A stretch of DNA of 53,287 nucleotides from an uncultured Verrucomicrobiota bacterium (GTDB lineage: Bacteria; Verrucomicrobiota; Kiritimatiellia; CAJWTS01): assembly GCA_913047795.1 (NCBI GenBank), contig CAJWTS010000018.1, forward strand, positions 1 to 53,287. The letters are read 5' to 3'. Shown here one piece after another: positions 45,669 to 53,287 of the stretch. The notes beneath the pieces are model-generated. The model was not told where the DNA came from, searched no databases, and worked only from the letters and a program-made list of their open reading frames with translations. Made by a program: the position numbers and the translations under genes. The stretch's first letter is position 1. The number at the start of each line of letters is the position of its first letter.

Positions 45669-46052
45669 ATGCCTACATACGACTACGAATGCCAGAAATG
45701 CGGACATACGTTCGAGAAGTTTCAGAGCATGTTGGATGAGCATTTGAAACGGTGTCCGGAGTGCAAGGGGAAGCTTAAGCGCCTGATCGGAACCGGGGCC
45801 GGAGTCATCTTCAAGGGCAGCGGGTTTTACGAAACGGATTACCGCAGCGATAGTTATAAGAAGGGCGAGAAGGGCGAGAAGGGCGAGAAGGGCGAGACGA
45901 GCGACAAGGGGGATAAGGGCGAGTCGAAGAAGTCCGATGGCGAGGGGGGTAAGGCGAAGGCGGATTCGGGGAGCGGGGACTCAGGGAAGAAGACGGAATC
46001 GAAGCGTGAGAAGAGCGCCGCCAAGAGCGAGAAGGGGAAGAGCGATTCATGA
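45669..46052 (+). CDS. FmdB-family zinc ribbon protein with charged low-complexity tail
   Basis: 127 residues. Residues 1-55 are the FmdB/CxxC-CxxC ribbon: YDYECQKCGHTFEKFQSM then LKRCPECKGKLKRLIGTGAGVIFKGSGFYETDYR. The tail from about 62 is almost only Lys, Gly, Glu, Asp and Ser, with four KGE units. FmdB proteins are small putative regulators of unknown mode. It ends in a terminator at 46054. Confidence 0.9.
   Translation: MPTYDYECQKCGHTFEKFQSMLDEHLKRCPECKGKLKRLIGTGAGVIFKGSGFYETDYRSDSYKKGEKGEKGEKGETSDKGDKGESKKSDGEGGKAKADSGSGDSGKKTESKREKSAAKSEKGKSDS
45861..45896. repeat. Four perfect tandem 9-bp repeats in the FmdB tail
   Basis: AAGGGCGAG repeated four times, coding Lys-Gly-Glu. Diverged copies continue downstream. 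Units are a multiple of three, so copy number changes keep the frame. Confidence 0.9.
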
Positions 46053-46053
46053 G

Positions 46054-46079
46054 GCGGGCCGGAGAGGCCCGCGCTTTTT
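46054..46079 (+). terminator. Intrinsic terminator after FmdB-family gene
   Basis: GCGGGCC-GGAGA-GGCCCGC, a 7-bp GC-only stem (46054-46060 and 46066-46072) followed by GC and five T (46075-46079), starting right after the stop. It separates the gene from the convergent secreted-protein gene. Confidence 0.85.
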
Positions 46080-46097
46080 GCGAACCCACGTCGGTTG

Positions 46098-47282
46098 TTA
46101 CTGCGCGCGGGTCCGCTTCTCAAGCTCCTTGAGCGCCTCGTCTGCGTGCCCCAGCATTCGCGCCAGCATCACATCCGGTGCCCTGCCCTTGAGCGCCTCG
46201 AGGTAGTCCACGTACAGCTCGACCGCCGTCTTGAATTCATCCCCGCGCGCGATGGCCAGCGATCGAAACGCGGCCACGCGGTCGCGCACCAATAGCCCGA
46301 GCCAGGGCTCGGATCGCATCCCGATCAGATGCTTGAGCTCGAGCGTTGCCGGCAGATCCGCGTCCCCGGGTATGCCATGTTTGCCGCGCCGCAGAACCTG
46401 CTCAGCACGAAAGGTTTTCAACACACTGGCCGGCAGGGTACCGGGCGAGAAGATCACGCGGTTCTGCCGAGCGAGCCAGGTATCCCAGGCGCGTTCGACA
46501 TCTTCGGCGTTCTCGCTGGCCGGCACATGTTCAATAAACCACGGCAGGCCCGGTGCGCGTCCCGCGGCGATTTCGTTAAAGAGCGATTCGATGTTCGCTT
46601 CGACTCCTTCGAACGATAGAATCCAGGCCATGATCATGCCGTACGCCGGGCGCCGGTCGGCGTGATCTTTGACCACCGTTTTTGGGGCGACGAGTTCCAC
46701 AAGCTTACGCACCCGGCCCTTACTGCGGCGCAGCAGGATGCGGTCGTAGTTGCGCGCGCGGATATCACGGTAGAGCGATTGCCCCAAGCCCTCCGTCAGC
46801 CAGCGCGGCAGAACACCTTCCGGGTCCACCGCACCAGACCGGACGCCGGTGAGCACATGTCGCGATACAACCACCCAGGCCAGTGCATTGAGTACATCAT
46901 CCGTCGCGACCTGATCCGGATTCGTGATTCTGATTCCCTGCTGTAGCCGCTTGCCGACCAATCGTTGGAAATGGGTAACGCTACCCGAGCGGGACGGATC
47001 CCTGTCCAGCGCGATGCGAAGGCCGGACCGTTCGCCGAACGCTGCCTCGTGTCGCAATGTGCGGTCGATGCGATCCAGGGCGTCCTCGGCCAGACGCCCC
47101 GCGCGCATCATATCGACCCGGTTCCGGCCGACAATCGCGATCCGGCGTTTCGCGGAGTGAATGGTGTGAATCTGATCCGCATCATCCGGCGCCAATCGAT
47201 CATGCAGATCATCCGCCGGCGCCGATGATGTGATGATCAATGCCGCGAGTCCCAAAGCGCGTATTTTGACCGTCCAGTTCAC
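46098..47282 (-). CDS. Secreted protein of unknown function, possible peptidase MA-like fold
   Basis: 394 residues from GTG. Signal peptide, cleavage near SSAPA (about 22). A PRWLTEGLGQSLYRDIRARNYDR segment resembles the P.WL.EG.A helix of gluzincin (peptidase MA-like) proteins, but no HExxH is seen where it should be, so it is not expected to be an active peptidase. The C-terminal third is helical with no named domain. It converges on the FmdB gene and diverges from argH. Function unknown. Confidence 0.65.
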   Translation of the reverse strand: MNWTVKIRALGLAALIITSSAPADDLHDRLAPDDADQIHTIHSAKRRIAIVGRNRVDMMRAGRLAEDALDRIDRTLRHEAAFGERSGLRIALDRDPSRSGSVTHFQRLVGKRLQQGIRITNPDQVATDDVLNALAWVVVSRHVLTGVRSGAVDPEGVLPRWLTEGLGQSLYRDIRARNYDRILLRRSKGRVRKLVELVAPKTVVKDHADRRPAYGMIMAWILSFEGVEANIESLFNEIAAGRAPGLPWFIEHVPASENAEDVERAWDTWLARQNRVIFSPGTLPASVLKTFRAEQVLRRGKHGIPGDADLPATLELKHLIGMRSEPWLGLLVRDRVAAFRSLAIARGDEFKTAVELYVDYLEALKGRAPDVMLARMLGHADEALKELEKRTRAQ

Positions 47283-47461
47283 TTACCCGTCCCGCGGCAT
47301 ATGTTAGACCAGTGGACGACGGGATGCCAGACGTGTCCTCCAGGAGCGAAGCGACGGCGCAGGGGATGCGGATAGGCCTTCACCTGCGTCGTCCTCCGCT
47401 GGGCCGGATCTACTCGTTCCGCTGCTCTGCAGTTGCTTCCAGCGGTGTCCGCCCTTATCGT

Positions 47462-48853
47462 ATGTCGAACGTCATGAAAAAGGTAAAGAAAACAACGGTT
47501 GGAAAGGTGCATGTGGATGCGCTGGCCTATACGGCGGGTGATGATGCGGCATTGGATACCGTTTTGATCGAGGCCGACTGCATCGGCACCGCGGCACATG
47601 TTACCATGCTGGCGCGCATGCCGCTGAAGCCGAAACTGTTTTCGCCCGCCGAACGGACGCGGGTCGTGAAAGAATTAGTGAAGATCATCGGCCAAGCCCG
47701 GAAGGGGGCCTTCAAGATCAGGGCCACGGACCAGGATGTGCACATGGCCGTCGAACGGCATCTGATCGCGCAACTGGGCGATCTCGGCAAGCGCGTCCAT
47801 ACCGGCCGCAGCCGGAACGATCAGGTGGCCGTCGATATTCGGCTCTATGCGCGCGACGAGCTGAGCGACATCATGGAAGCCGCTCTCGCACTGGCCGATA
47901 TCCTGGTGGCCTGGGCCGCAAAACATGAAGACCTGCCGATGGTGGGCCGCACGCATATGCAACCGGCGATGCCGAGTTCCGTGGGGTTATGGGCGTCCGC
48001 GCACGCCGAAGCGCTGCTGGAAGATGTTTCGTTGCTGACCGCCGCATATGATTTGACGGATCGGTCCCCGCTGGGTTCCGCCGCGGGCTACGGTGTGCCG
48101 CTGCCGATCGACCGGGCGTTAACGGCGAAGCTGCTGGGATTCGGCGCCATGCATCACAACGTGCTGCATGCGAGTAATACGCGGGGCAAGTGCGAGTCGA
48201 TCGTTCTGTCCGCATTGGCGCAAGTGATGATCACGCTCTCGCGGCTGGCACAGGACCTGATGCTCTACACGATGCCGGAGTTCGGGTACTTCACGCTACC
48301 CGCGGAATACTGCACGGGCAGCAGCATCATGCCGCAGAAGAAAAACCCGGATGTACTGGAGCTGCTTCGCGCACGGGCGATTCGGATCGCGGCCGACGCC
48401 TCGGCCGCGGCACAAATCACCGCGTCGCTACCCAGCGGCTACAGTCGGGATCTACAGGAGACGAAGGCGCTGTTATTGAATGGTCTGCAGGCGACGGCGG
48501 CGAGCATCGCGATCATGCAGCCGATTGTCCGGAGGATGAAAGCGAATCGGAAGGCCCTCGCAAATGGGTTTACGCCGGAGGTGTTTGCCACCGACCGGGC
48601 GCTTGAGCTCATGGCCGACGGCACGCCGTTCCGCGATGCATATCGGCAGGTGAAGGACAACCTGGACTCCCTGGCTGACCGCGACCCGCAGCAGGTGCTG
48701 GCGCTGAAAACTCACGTCGGTGCTCCGGCGGGGCTTGATCTGACGGCGATGGCCACTAAGATTAAGGCTGAGGCACAGGCGGTTCGCAAGCAGCGGCAGT
48801 CCGTGCAGCGTGCCGTTTCGAGATTATTGGGAGTGCCCGGGCCGCGCCGCTGA
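47462..48853 (+). CDS. argH: Argininosuccinate lyase
   Basis: 463 residues from ATG 47462 (an ATG at 47474 also fits; the upstream in-frame stretch is not family-like). Landmarks: HTGRSRNDQVAVDIRLYARDEL, GRTHMQPAMPSSVGLW, and the fumarase/aspartase superfamily signature GSSIMPQKKNPDVLE with catalytic Ser. It splits argininosuccinate into arginine and fumarate. The second ExbB cluster begins 43 bp after it on the same strand. Confidence 0.93.
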   Translation: MSNVMKKVKKTTVGKVHVDALAYTAGDDAALDTVLIEADCIGTAAHVTMLARMPLKPKLFSPAERTRVVKELVKIIGQARKGAFKIRATDQDVHMAVERHLIAQLGDLGKRVHTGRSRNDQVAVDIRLYARDELSDIMEAALALADILVAWAAKHEDLPMVGRTHMQPAMPSSVGLWASAHAEALLEDVSLLTAAYDLTDRSPLGSAAGYGVPLPIDRALTAKLLGFGAMHHNVLHASNTRGKCESIVLSALAQVMITLSRLAQDLMLYTMPEFGYFTLPAEYCTGSSIMPQKKNPDVLELLRARAIRIAADASAAAQITASLPSGYSRDLQETKALLLNGLQATAASIAIMQPIVRRMKANRKALANGFTPEVFATDRALELMADGTPFRDAYRQVKDNLDSLADRDPQQVLALKTHVGAPAGLDLTAMATKIKAEAQAVRKQRQSVQRAVSRLLGVPGPRR

Positions 48854-48896
48854 GCGCGGCCCAGATTTCTACATCAACCAGGAACCAGGAGACGAT

Positions 48897-49661
48897 GTGC
48901 ATAGACGAGTAAATACGTGGTTTGTCTTGGCTGCCGTTGTGGCAGGTGCGTGGATCGGCGCGGACGTTTTCGGCCAGGCTGAACCGGCTGTCGCCGCGGG
49001 TACGGCCGAGGTCAACATTACGTGGTCGGACATGATGAAGTACGGCGGTATTCCGATGAAGGTCATCATCGCCCTATCGGTCGGCATGATCGCCCTGTTC
49101 TTTTACTTTGTCTTCGTGATGCGTCGCCAGGTGGTGACGCCGCGGGGCATGAAGGAGGAGATACTTGATAAGATCTCGTCGGGCAACCTGAGCGATGCGC
49201 GACTCGTCTGCAGCCAGAAACCGTCGCCGCTCGCGGAGGTGACGCTGGCGGGGCTGAACTATGTGCAGGCTGTGCCGATGGTCGATCCGTCGTTGCTGCA
49301 GGACGTCTTCGAGTCGGAGGGCAAGCGCCAGGGTGCCGCGATCCAGGACCCCACGCAGTACATGCTCGATATCGGCGTGGTTGCGCCCATGATCGGATTG
49401 CTGGGAACCGTGATCGGTATGTTTCGCGCCTTCCAGGGCGTGGCGGCCGAGCTGGCGCAGGCGCGACCGGTGATGCTCGCCGAGGGCGTCTCGATGGCGC
49501 TGGTGACGACCGCGGCCGGATTGGTGGTCGCGATTCTTGCGATGATCATCTACGCGTTGTTCCGCGGCATCTCCGGCCGACTCATCTCGCATCTCGAGGC
49601 GTCGGCACGCGAGATTCTGACCGCGATTCTCAGGACGGGCGAACACAGTGAACTTTCGTGA
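48897..49661 (+). CDS. MotA/TolQ/ExbB-family proton channel protein (cluster 2)
   Basis: 254 residues from GTG 48897, chosen because GGAG lies 5 nt upstream. A leader (VNTWFVLAAVVAGAWIGADVFG, about 5-27) precedes a periplasmic stretch and three helices: about 63-80, the VVAPMIGLLGTVIGMFRAF block and ALVTTAAGLVVAILAMIIYAL. The P-IGLLGTV-G motif is diagnostic. It overlaps the ExbD-type gene by 14 bp. Like the first copy it has an N-terminal leader not seen in E. coli ExbB. Confidence 0.9.
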   Translation: MHRRVNTWFVLAAVVAGAWIGADVFGQAEPAVAAGTAEVNITWSDMMKYGGIPMKVIIALSVGMIALFFYFVFVMRRQVVTPRGMKEEILDKISSGNLSDARLVCSQKPSPLAEVTLAGLNYVQAVPMVDPSLLQDVFESEGKRQGAAIQDPTQYMLDIGVVAPMIGLLGTVIGMFRAFQGVAAELAQARPVMLAEGVSMALVTTAAGLVVAILAMIIYALFRGISGRLISHLEASAREILTAILRTGEHSELS

Positions 49662-50076
49662 TTCCGCACGGCCGCCTTCGGCGGGATTCCAGATGGCTCC
49701 GATGGTGGACGTCGTCTTCCTGTTGCTCTGCTTTTTTGTGACGAGTCAGGTCTTCTCCCAGTGGGAGATGGAGATCGACATCACGCTTCCGACGGCTTCG
49801 ACCGCCGAGGCGCCCAGGCGCCTGCCGGGTGAGATCATCCTGAACGTATTTGAAGACGGCACGGTGGTGGTCAACGGACGGCGCTTCGATGACGCTGAAC
49901 TCGCCGATTTGCTGAGCCGTGTAGCCGAACTCTTTCCCGGGCAGCCGGTCCTGATTCGGGCCGATGCCAAGACGGACTACGAGTTTGTGATCAAGATGCT
50001 CGATATCTGCCGCCGGTCCGACATCTGGAACATTTCGTTTGCCAGCAGCGTTGCGCGTGCGCCTGATTCTTCATGA
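49648..50076 (+). CDS. ExbD/TolR-family biopolymer transport protein (cluster 2)
   Basis: 142 residues from GTG 49648. The membrane helix starts MAPMVDVVFLLLCFFV with D21 as the proton-relay Asp, followed by a periplasmic domain with NVFEDGTVVVNGRRF and VLIRADAKTDYEFVIKMLDICRR. It overlaps the channel gene (14 bp) and the TPR gene (ATGA at 50073-50076). Confidence 0.9.
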   Translation: MNFRDSARPPSAGFQMAPMVDVVFLLLCFFVTSQVFSQWEMEIDITLPTASTAEAPRRLPGEIILNVFEDGTVVVNGRRFDDAELADLLSRVAELFPGQPVLIRADAKTDYEFVIKMLDICRRSDIWNISFASSVARAPDSS

Positions 50077-52544
50077 TCCGTGCTGACCAGACGTGGCACG
50101 GCCTGTCCGCATGCGTTGTGCCCGGTTGCGAAGCAAGCGGTGTGGCAGCTTCGACCGTCGGACGAACCTGCCGCGCAGCTGGCGCGGGCCGAAAACGCCG
50201 CGGCAGGGCGTTCCAGGGGCGGACGCTGTGGCTGATCGTGTGCATCGCGTTCGTCACGGCCGGCGGCGTCGCGGCCCAGACCCTGGCACCGGAGGAGCAT
50301 CTCCAGTTCGCGGATGGATTGTATGCACGCCAGATGTACGACGTTGCGCTGGCGGAGTACACGCAGTTCATCAAGGCGAATCCCGCCAGCAAGAGCGGCG
50401 CCGCCGTCTATTTTCGTATCGGGGAATGCCAGCGCAAGCTGAAGAATCCGCCCGCGGCGGAGAAAGCCTACCACAGGGTTTACGCCAAGTACCCGCAAAG
50501 CACGTTTATCCATCGCGCCCTGTTTCGTCGCGCCGAGATCTTTCTGGATGCGGGCATGGACGCTGCCGCCGTTGACTTGCTGGGGAAGCTGATTGCCGCC
50601 AAGCCGCCTGCGGAGATCGCGCCGGCCGCACATTATCTCCGCGGCGAAGCTTTGCAGAAAATCGGCGATCCGGAGGAGGCGCACAAGGCGTTCAAGGCCG
50701 TGGTCGACACATACTCGACGTCGCCCTTCGCGGCGTATGCCCTGATCAAGCTCGGCCAGACGTCGGGCGCGAATACGAAACAGGCGATCGAACATTTTAC
50801 AAAGGCGATCAAGGCGGCGACAACGGATCGTCTCGCGGCCGAAGCCTGGTTCCAATTGGCCGAGGTGCATTTTCGCGCCAGGGCCTATGAAGAGAGCGCC
50901 AGGGCCTACGAGCAACTACTGAAAATGTACCCGAAGGACACGCGCGCGGCGGAAGCGCAGTTGCAGGCGACGTGGGCCTTTCATAACACGGGCTTGTATG
51001 CCGAGGCCCTGCGCCGCGCGGCGGATGCCGAGAAGCGGAAATACGACGACGGCGCGCGCGACGAATGGCTCTACGTCCGGGCCAACAGCGAGCGACTGCT
51101 GCTCAAGTACGCCGCCGCGGTCAAGTCATACCAGGCGCTGTTGACAGACACTCCGAATAGCGCGTACGCGCAGGCGGCGGCTTATGAGCAGGCGTTGGTT
51201 TACCATCGTAAGCGCGATCATGCCGCGGCGATCACACGCCTGAAGCAGGTGACGTGGACGGAGAAGTTCCAGCGCGACGTTTTCTGGTTGCTGGCGGAAT
51301 CGCACGCGGCACTCGATCAGCAGGACGATGCCATTCAGTACTATCGCAAGCTGGTCGAGGAGCATGCCGAAGACAAGCTGGCGCTGGACGGGCGTTATCG
51401 CCTGGCACATTTGCTGCAAACGCGCGGCCAGTTCGGCGCTGCCGCGGCGCAGTATCGAATCCTGGTCGAGAAGCATCCGACGAGTGAGCTGGCACCGCGC
51501 GCGTTGTTTGCGGCGGGGTATTGCCTGGCACGCGAGGGTGAACACGCCAAGGCCGTGCGCGATTGGGCACGGGTCATCAAGAATCATGCAAAAAATCCGA
51601 TTGTTGAGCAGGCCCTGTTTCAGAAGGCGATGAGCGAAGTGCGGCTTGAACGCGACAAGGACGGTCAGGCCACGTTGCGCCTGTTGTTGAAAGGCTACCC
51701 GGCGACGAAACATCTCGCCGACGCCCGGTTCTGGTTGGGCGTCTTGCTGAAGGATGCCGCCAACTTCAAGGAGGCGGAAGGCGAACTGCGCGCGGCGGTG
51801 AAGTTGGCGGAGGATCCCGACCTGAAGCGTAAAGCGCAGTTCCAGCTTGCGCTGACGTTACAGAAGCTGAACAAACAGGCGGAGGCGGCGGATCTGTTGC
51901 AGGTGCTGCTCGCATCGCCGATGCAGGACCGTTTCACGCCGTCGCTACTGCAATGGGTGGCGCTGCAACGGCTCGAGACAAAGAAGTATGCCGCGGCGGC
52001 GGGGGTCGCGATGCAACTGGTGGAGAACGCCGACGACAAGCGATGGAAGCTGATCGGATGGAGTCTGGCGGGTAAGGCCTACGACGCGCTGGGCGACGCG
52101 CCGAAAGCGATCGAGGCCTATAAAAAATCGATGGCGTCCGGCATCCAGGCGCCTCATACGGCCGAGACCTCGTTGCGACTGGGCGAATTGCTGATGAGCG
52201 TGGCCACGCCGGAGAAGGCGGACGACGGCCGCTTTGCAGCGGAAGTCTATCTTGAGCGCGCGGCCAAGCTTGCATCGCAGGACGGGCAACTGGCAATCCG
52301 CGCGGCGGCTTATGCCGGGCTGGGTCGGGCCGCGCAGGCGCGCGAGGCGAACGACGAGGCGGCACGCTATTTCATGAGTGTCGCGTTGCTTTTTGATGAT
52401 GCGCAGCTGGTGCCGGAATGTCTGCACCGCGCGGCGGCGTGTTACGCTGCGGTCGGGAACGAGGCCGCGGCGAAGAAGGCGATTGAGGATCTGGTTGCAC
52501 GGTATCCCAAAAGCAAATGGGTGCCGAAGGCAGAGGGCGGGTAG
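50073..52544 (+). CDS. Membrane-anchored or secreted TPR protein (cluster 2)
   Basis: 823 residues. The N-terminal about 50 residues are basic and uncharacteristic, then a hydrophobic segment LWLIVCIAFVTAGGVAAQ (about 52-70) acts as a signal or anchor; ATG 50073 overlaps the ExbD stop as ATGA. The rest is TPR (FADGLYARQMYDVALAEYTQFIKANP, YFRIGECQRKL and many more). It is a paralogue of the 914-residue protein at 3964-6708, in a different gene order. Expected to act in the periplasm with its ExbB/ExbD pair. An in-frame start closer to the signal is possible. Confidence 0.85.
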   Translation: MIRADQTWHGLSACVVPGCEASGVAASTVGRTCRAAGAGRKRRGRAFQGRTLWLIVCIAFVTAGGVAAQTLAPEEHLQFADGLYARQMYDVALAEYTQFIKANPASKSGAAVYFRIGECQRKLKNPPAAEKAYHRVYAKYPQSTFIHRALFRRAEIFLDAGMDAAAVDLLGKLIAAKPPAEIAPAAHYLRGEALQKIGDPEEAHKAFKAVVDTYSTSPFAAYALIKLGQTSGANTKQAIEHFTKAIKAATTDRLAAEAWFQLAEVHFRARAYEESARAYEQLLKMYPKDTRAAEAQLQATWAFHNTGLYAEALRRAADAEKRKYDDGARDEWLYVRANSERLLLKYAAAVKSYQALLTDTPNSAYAQAAAYEQALVYHRKRDHAAAITRLKQVTWTEKFQRDVFWLLAESHAALDQQDDAIQYYRKLVEEHAEDKLALDGRYRLAHLLQTRGQFGAAAAQYRILVEKHPTSELAPRALFAAGYCLAREGEHAKAVRDWARVIKNHAKNPIVEQALFQKAMSEVRLERDKDGQATLRLLLKGYPATKHLADARFWLGVLLKDAANFKEAEGELRAAVKLAEDPDLKRKAQFQLALTLQKLNKQAEAADLLQVLLASPMQDRFTPSLLQWVALQRLETKKYAAAAGVAMQLVENADDKRWKLIGWSLAGKAYDALGDAPKAIEAYKKSMASGIQAPHTAETSLRLGELLMSVATPEKADDGRFAAEVYLERAAKLASQDGQLAIRAAAYAGLGRAAQAREANDEAARYFMSVALLFDDAQLVPECLHRAAACYAAVGNEAAAKKAIEDLVARYPKSKWVPKAEGG

Positions 52545-52560
52545 CTTGAGGAATGGCACA

Positions 52561-52887
52561 ATGAATGGCCGAGTTCTGTTGCCGGCGCAGGCGGAAACGC
52601 CGAATCGGCCGGCGACGTGGGCGGTGCCGATGGAGACGGCGGGTGTCCCGAGCTTGAACAAGGTGGATGACGCGTTGTATCGCAGCGCACAGCCGTCCGC
52701 GGTGGGGATGCGGAATCTAAGGAAGAGGGGAATCGAAACGGTGGTCAACCTGCGTTCGTTCATCTCGGCTCGCCAGGCGCCCGGAGGAGAAGGAGATCGT
52801 GCGGGCTCTAAGAATCGTTTCGAACCCACCGGCCCGCAAACCGAATCCGCCTGTGGCGGACAAGCCCTTGAACCCCTGAATCCTTAA
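52561..52887 (+). pseudogene. Truncated dual-specificity/tyrosine phosphatase-like gene
   Basis: 108 codons from ATG 52561 (GAGG 9 nt upstream). RPATWAVPMETAGVPSLNKV, then DDALYRSAQPSAVGMRNLRKRGIETVVNLRS, is the start of the DSP-PTPase-like family. From about codon 70 the sequence turns into unrelated coding-like spacer and stops; the catalytic HCxxGxxR P-loop is absent. Loss of about 100 C-terminal residues suggests a 3' deletion. It lies between the TPR gene and the signal peptidase-like gene. Confidence 0.6.
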
Positions 52888-52903
52888 CCCCGAAGCGTCT
52901 CCC

Positions 52904-53287
52904 ATGGGAATCTTTAGTAACGAAAACGACACGCATTACCGGAAATGGGTGAACCTGATCCCGACGTTATTCGTTCCGGGCTCGGCGCAGTTTCTGAGTG
53001 GCCGGCGCATGGTCGGAATCTCCTGGTTCGTGGCGATCGTCGCGGTGACGGTGATTGCGGCGTGGCAGATCGTATCGCCGACGGCGACGTATGACGGCCG
53101 GATGCGGACGTTCCTCGACATCCTGTCCTACGCCATCTGGATCTGCGTTTTGATCGACGCCTTTCGCCAACCGATGCCGCGCATGGGGCCCCGCGGGTGG
53201 ATCAACTACCTGTTTGTCTGTTTTCTGATAACCGTTGTCCCCGCGCTTGCGGTTCGGGAACTGGTGGTGGAACCGTATCGCGTTGTT
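52904..53287 (+). CDS. Signal peptidase I-like membrane protein (partial, C-terminus off window)
   Basis: 128 codons visible. YRKWVNLIPTLFVPGSAQFLSGRR, a first pair of helices (about 38-55 and 73-88) and a third helix NYLFVCFLITVVPALAVRELVVEPYRVV. The RELVVEPYRVV end is the approach to the catalytic Ser in type I signal peptidases (F-VEPF-IPSGSM), which would lie just past the edge. The extra N-terminal helices are found in some LepB relatives. The catalytic Ser and Lys cannot be seen, so the call is moderate. Confidence 0.55.
   Translation, partial: MGIFSNENDTHYRKWVNLIPTLFVPGSAQFLSGRRMVGISWFVAIVAVTVIAAWQIVSPTATYDGRMRTFLDILSYAIWICVLIDAFRQPMPRMGPRGWINYLFVCFLITVVPALAVRELVVEPYRVV

Overview
GC-rich bacterial chromosomal DNA with dense, mostly co-directional blocks of housekeeping genes. 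Glycine/acetyl-CoA-era core enzymes (DnaE, IlvC, class II aldolase, ArgH, PyrE, LipB), an LPS-modifying PagL-like barrel, lipoproteins, two ExbB/ExbD modules and very long secreted TPR proteins point to a diderm. The mix (GCY-type one-carbon genes, DUF4230, OYE-like proteins, ExbBD with giant TPR partners, large sodium symporter) fits the Planctomycetes-Verrucomicrobia-Chlamydiae group, perhaps Kiritimatiellota/Lentisphaerota; this placement is inference without any database search. No rRNA, tRNA, CRISPR array, insertion sequence or phage gene was seen.

Layout. 1-6763: a minus-strand operon, promoter then TPR protein, ExbB-type channel, ExbD-type partner and a very large von Willebrand A protein whose C-terminal part looks like a TonB membrane anchor; it runs off the left edge. 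6784-12833: sodium/solute symporter, DUF4230 protein, OYE-family reductase, ketol-acid reductoisomerase, class II aldolase. 13037-15102: an IscA-type Fe-S carrier followed by a YgfZ/IBA57 protein fused to TPRs. 15198-16918: a tiny AbrB-like regulator behind a palindromic promoter, a VTT membrane protein, a LON-substrate-domain protein. 16923-19867: serine acetyltransferase, ThiH, flavin reductase. 19964-27032: DnaE, stand-alone AICAR transformylase, zinc alcohol/polyol dehydrogenase, a small protein and an EboB-like TatD hydrolase.

27189-31946: folD, fhs, lipB and a lipoprotein, one minus-strand run. 32065-35023: formaldehyde detoxification genes frmA and fghA with a TIM-barrel protein between them, preceded by a perfect 25-bp inverted repeat. 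35057-38835: PagL-like protein, rhodanese, a decayed DUF898 gene, then rpmB-rpmG-fur-pyrE, and a YfbR-like nucleotidase. 38832-41811: BamE-like protein and a znuABC zinc importer behind a Fur/Zur-like operator. 41890-47282: OPT transporter, farnesyl diphosphate synthase, HD protein, FmdB zinc ribbon, a secreted protein. 47462-52544: argH, then a second ExbB-ExbD-TPR set. 52561-end: a truncated phosphatase-like gene and the start of a signal peptidase I-like gene.

Two themes tie the window together. One is one-carbon metabolism: FrmA/FghA make formate, Fhs and FolD load it on tetrahydrofolate, the transformylase spends it on purines, and YgfZ is a folate-binding Fe-S helper. The other is proton-motive-force-driven envelope machinery, present as two paralogous ExbB/ExbD/TPR clusters, one of which ends in a VWA-TonB-like fusion; this is the best candidate for an undescribed system here.
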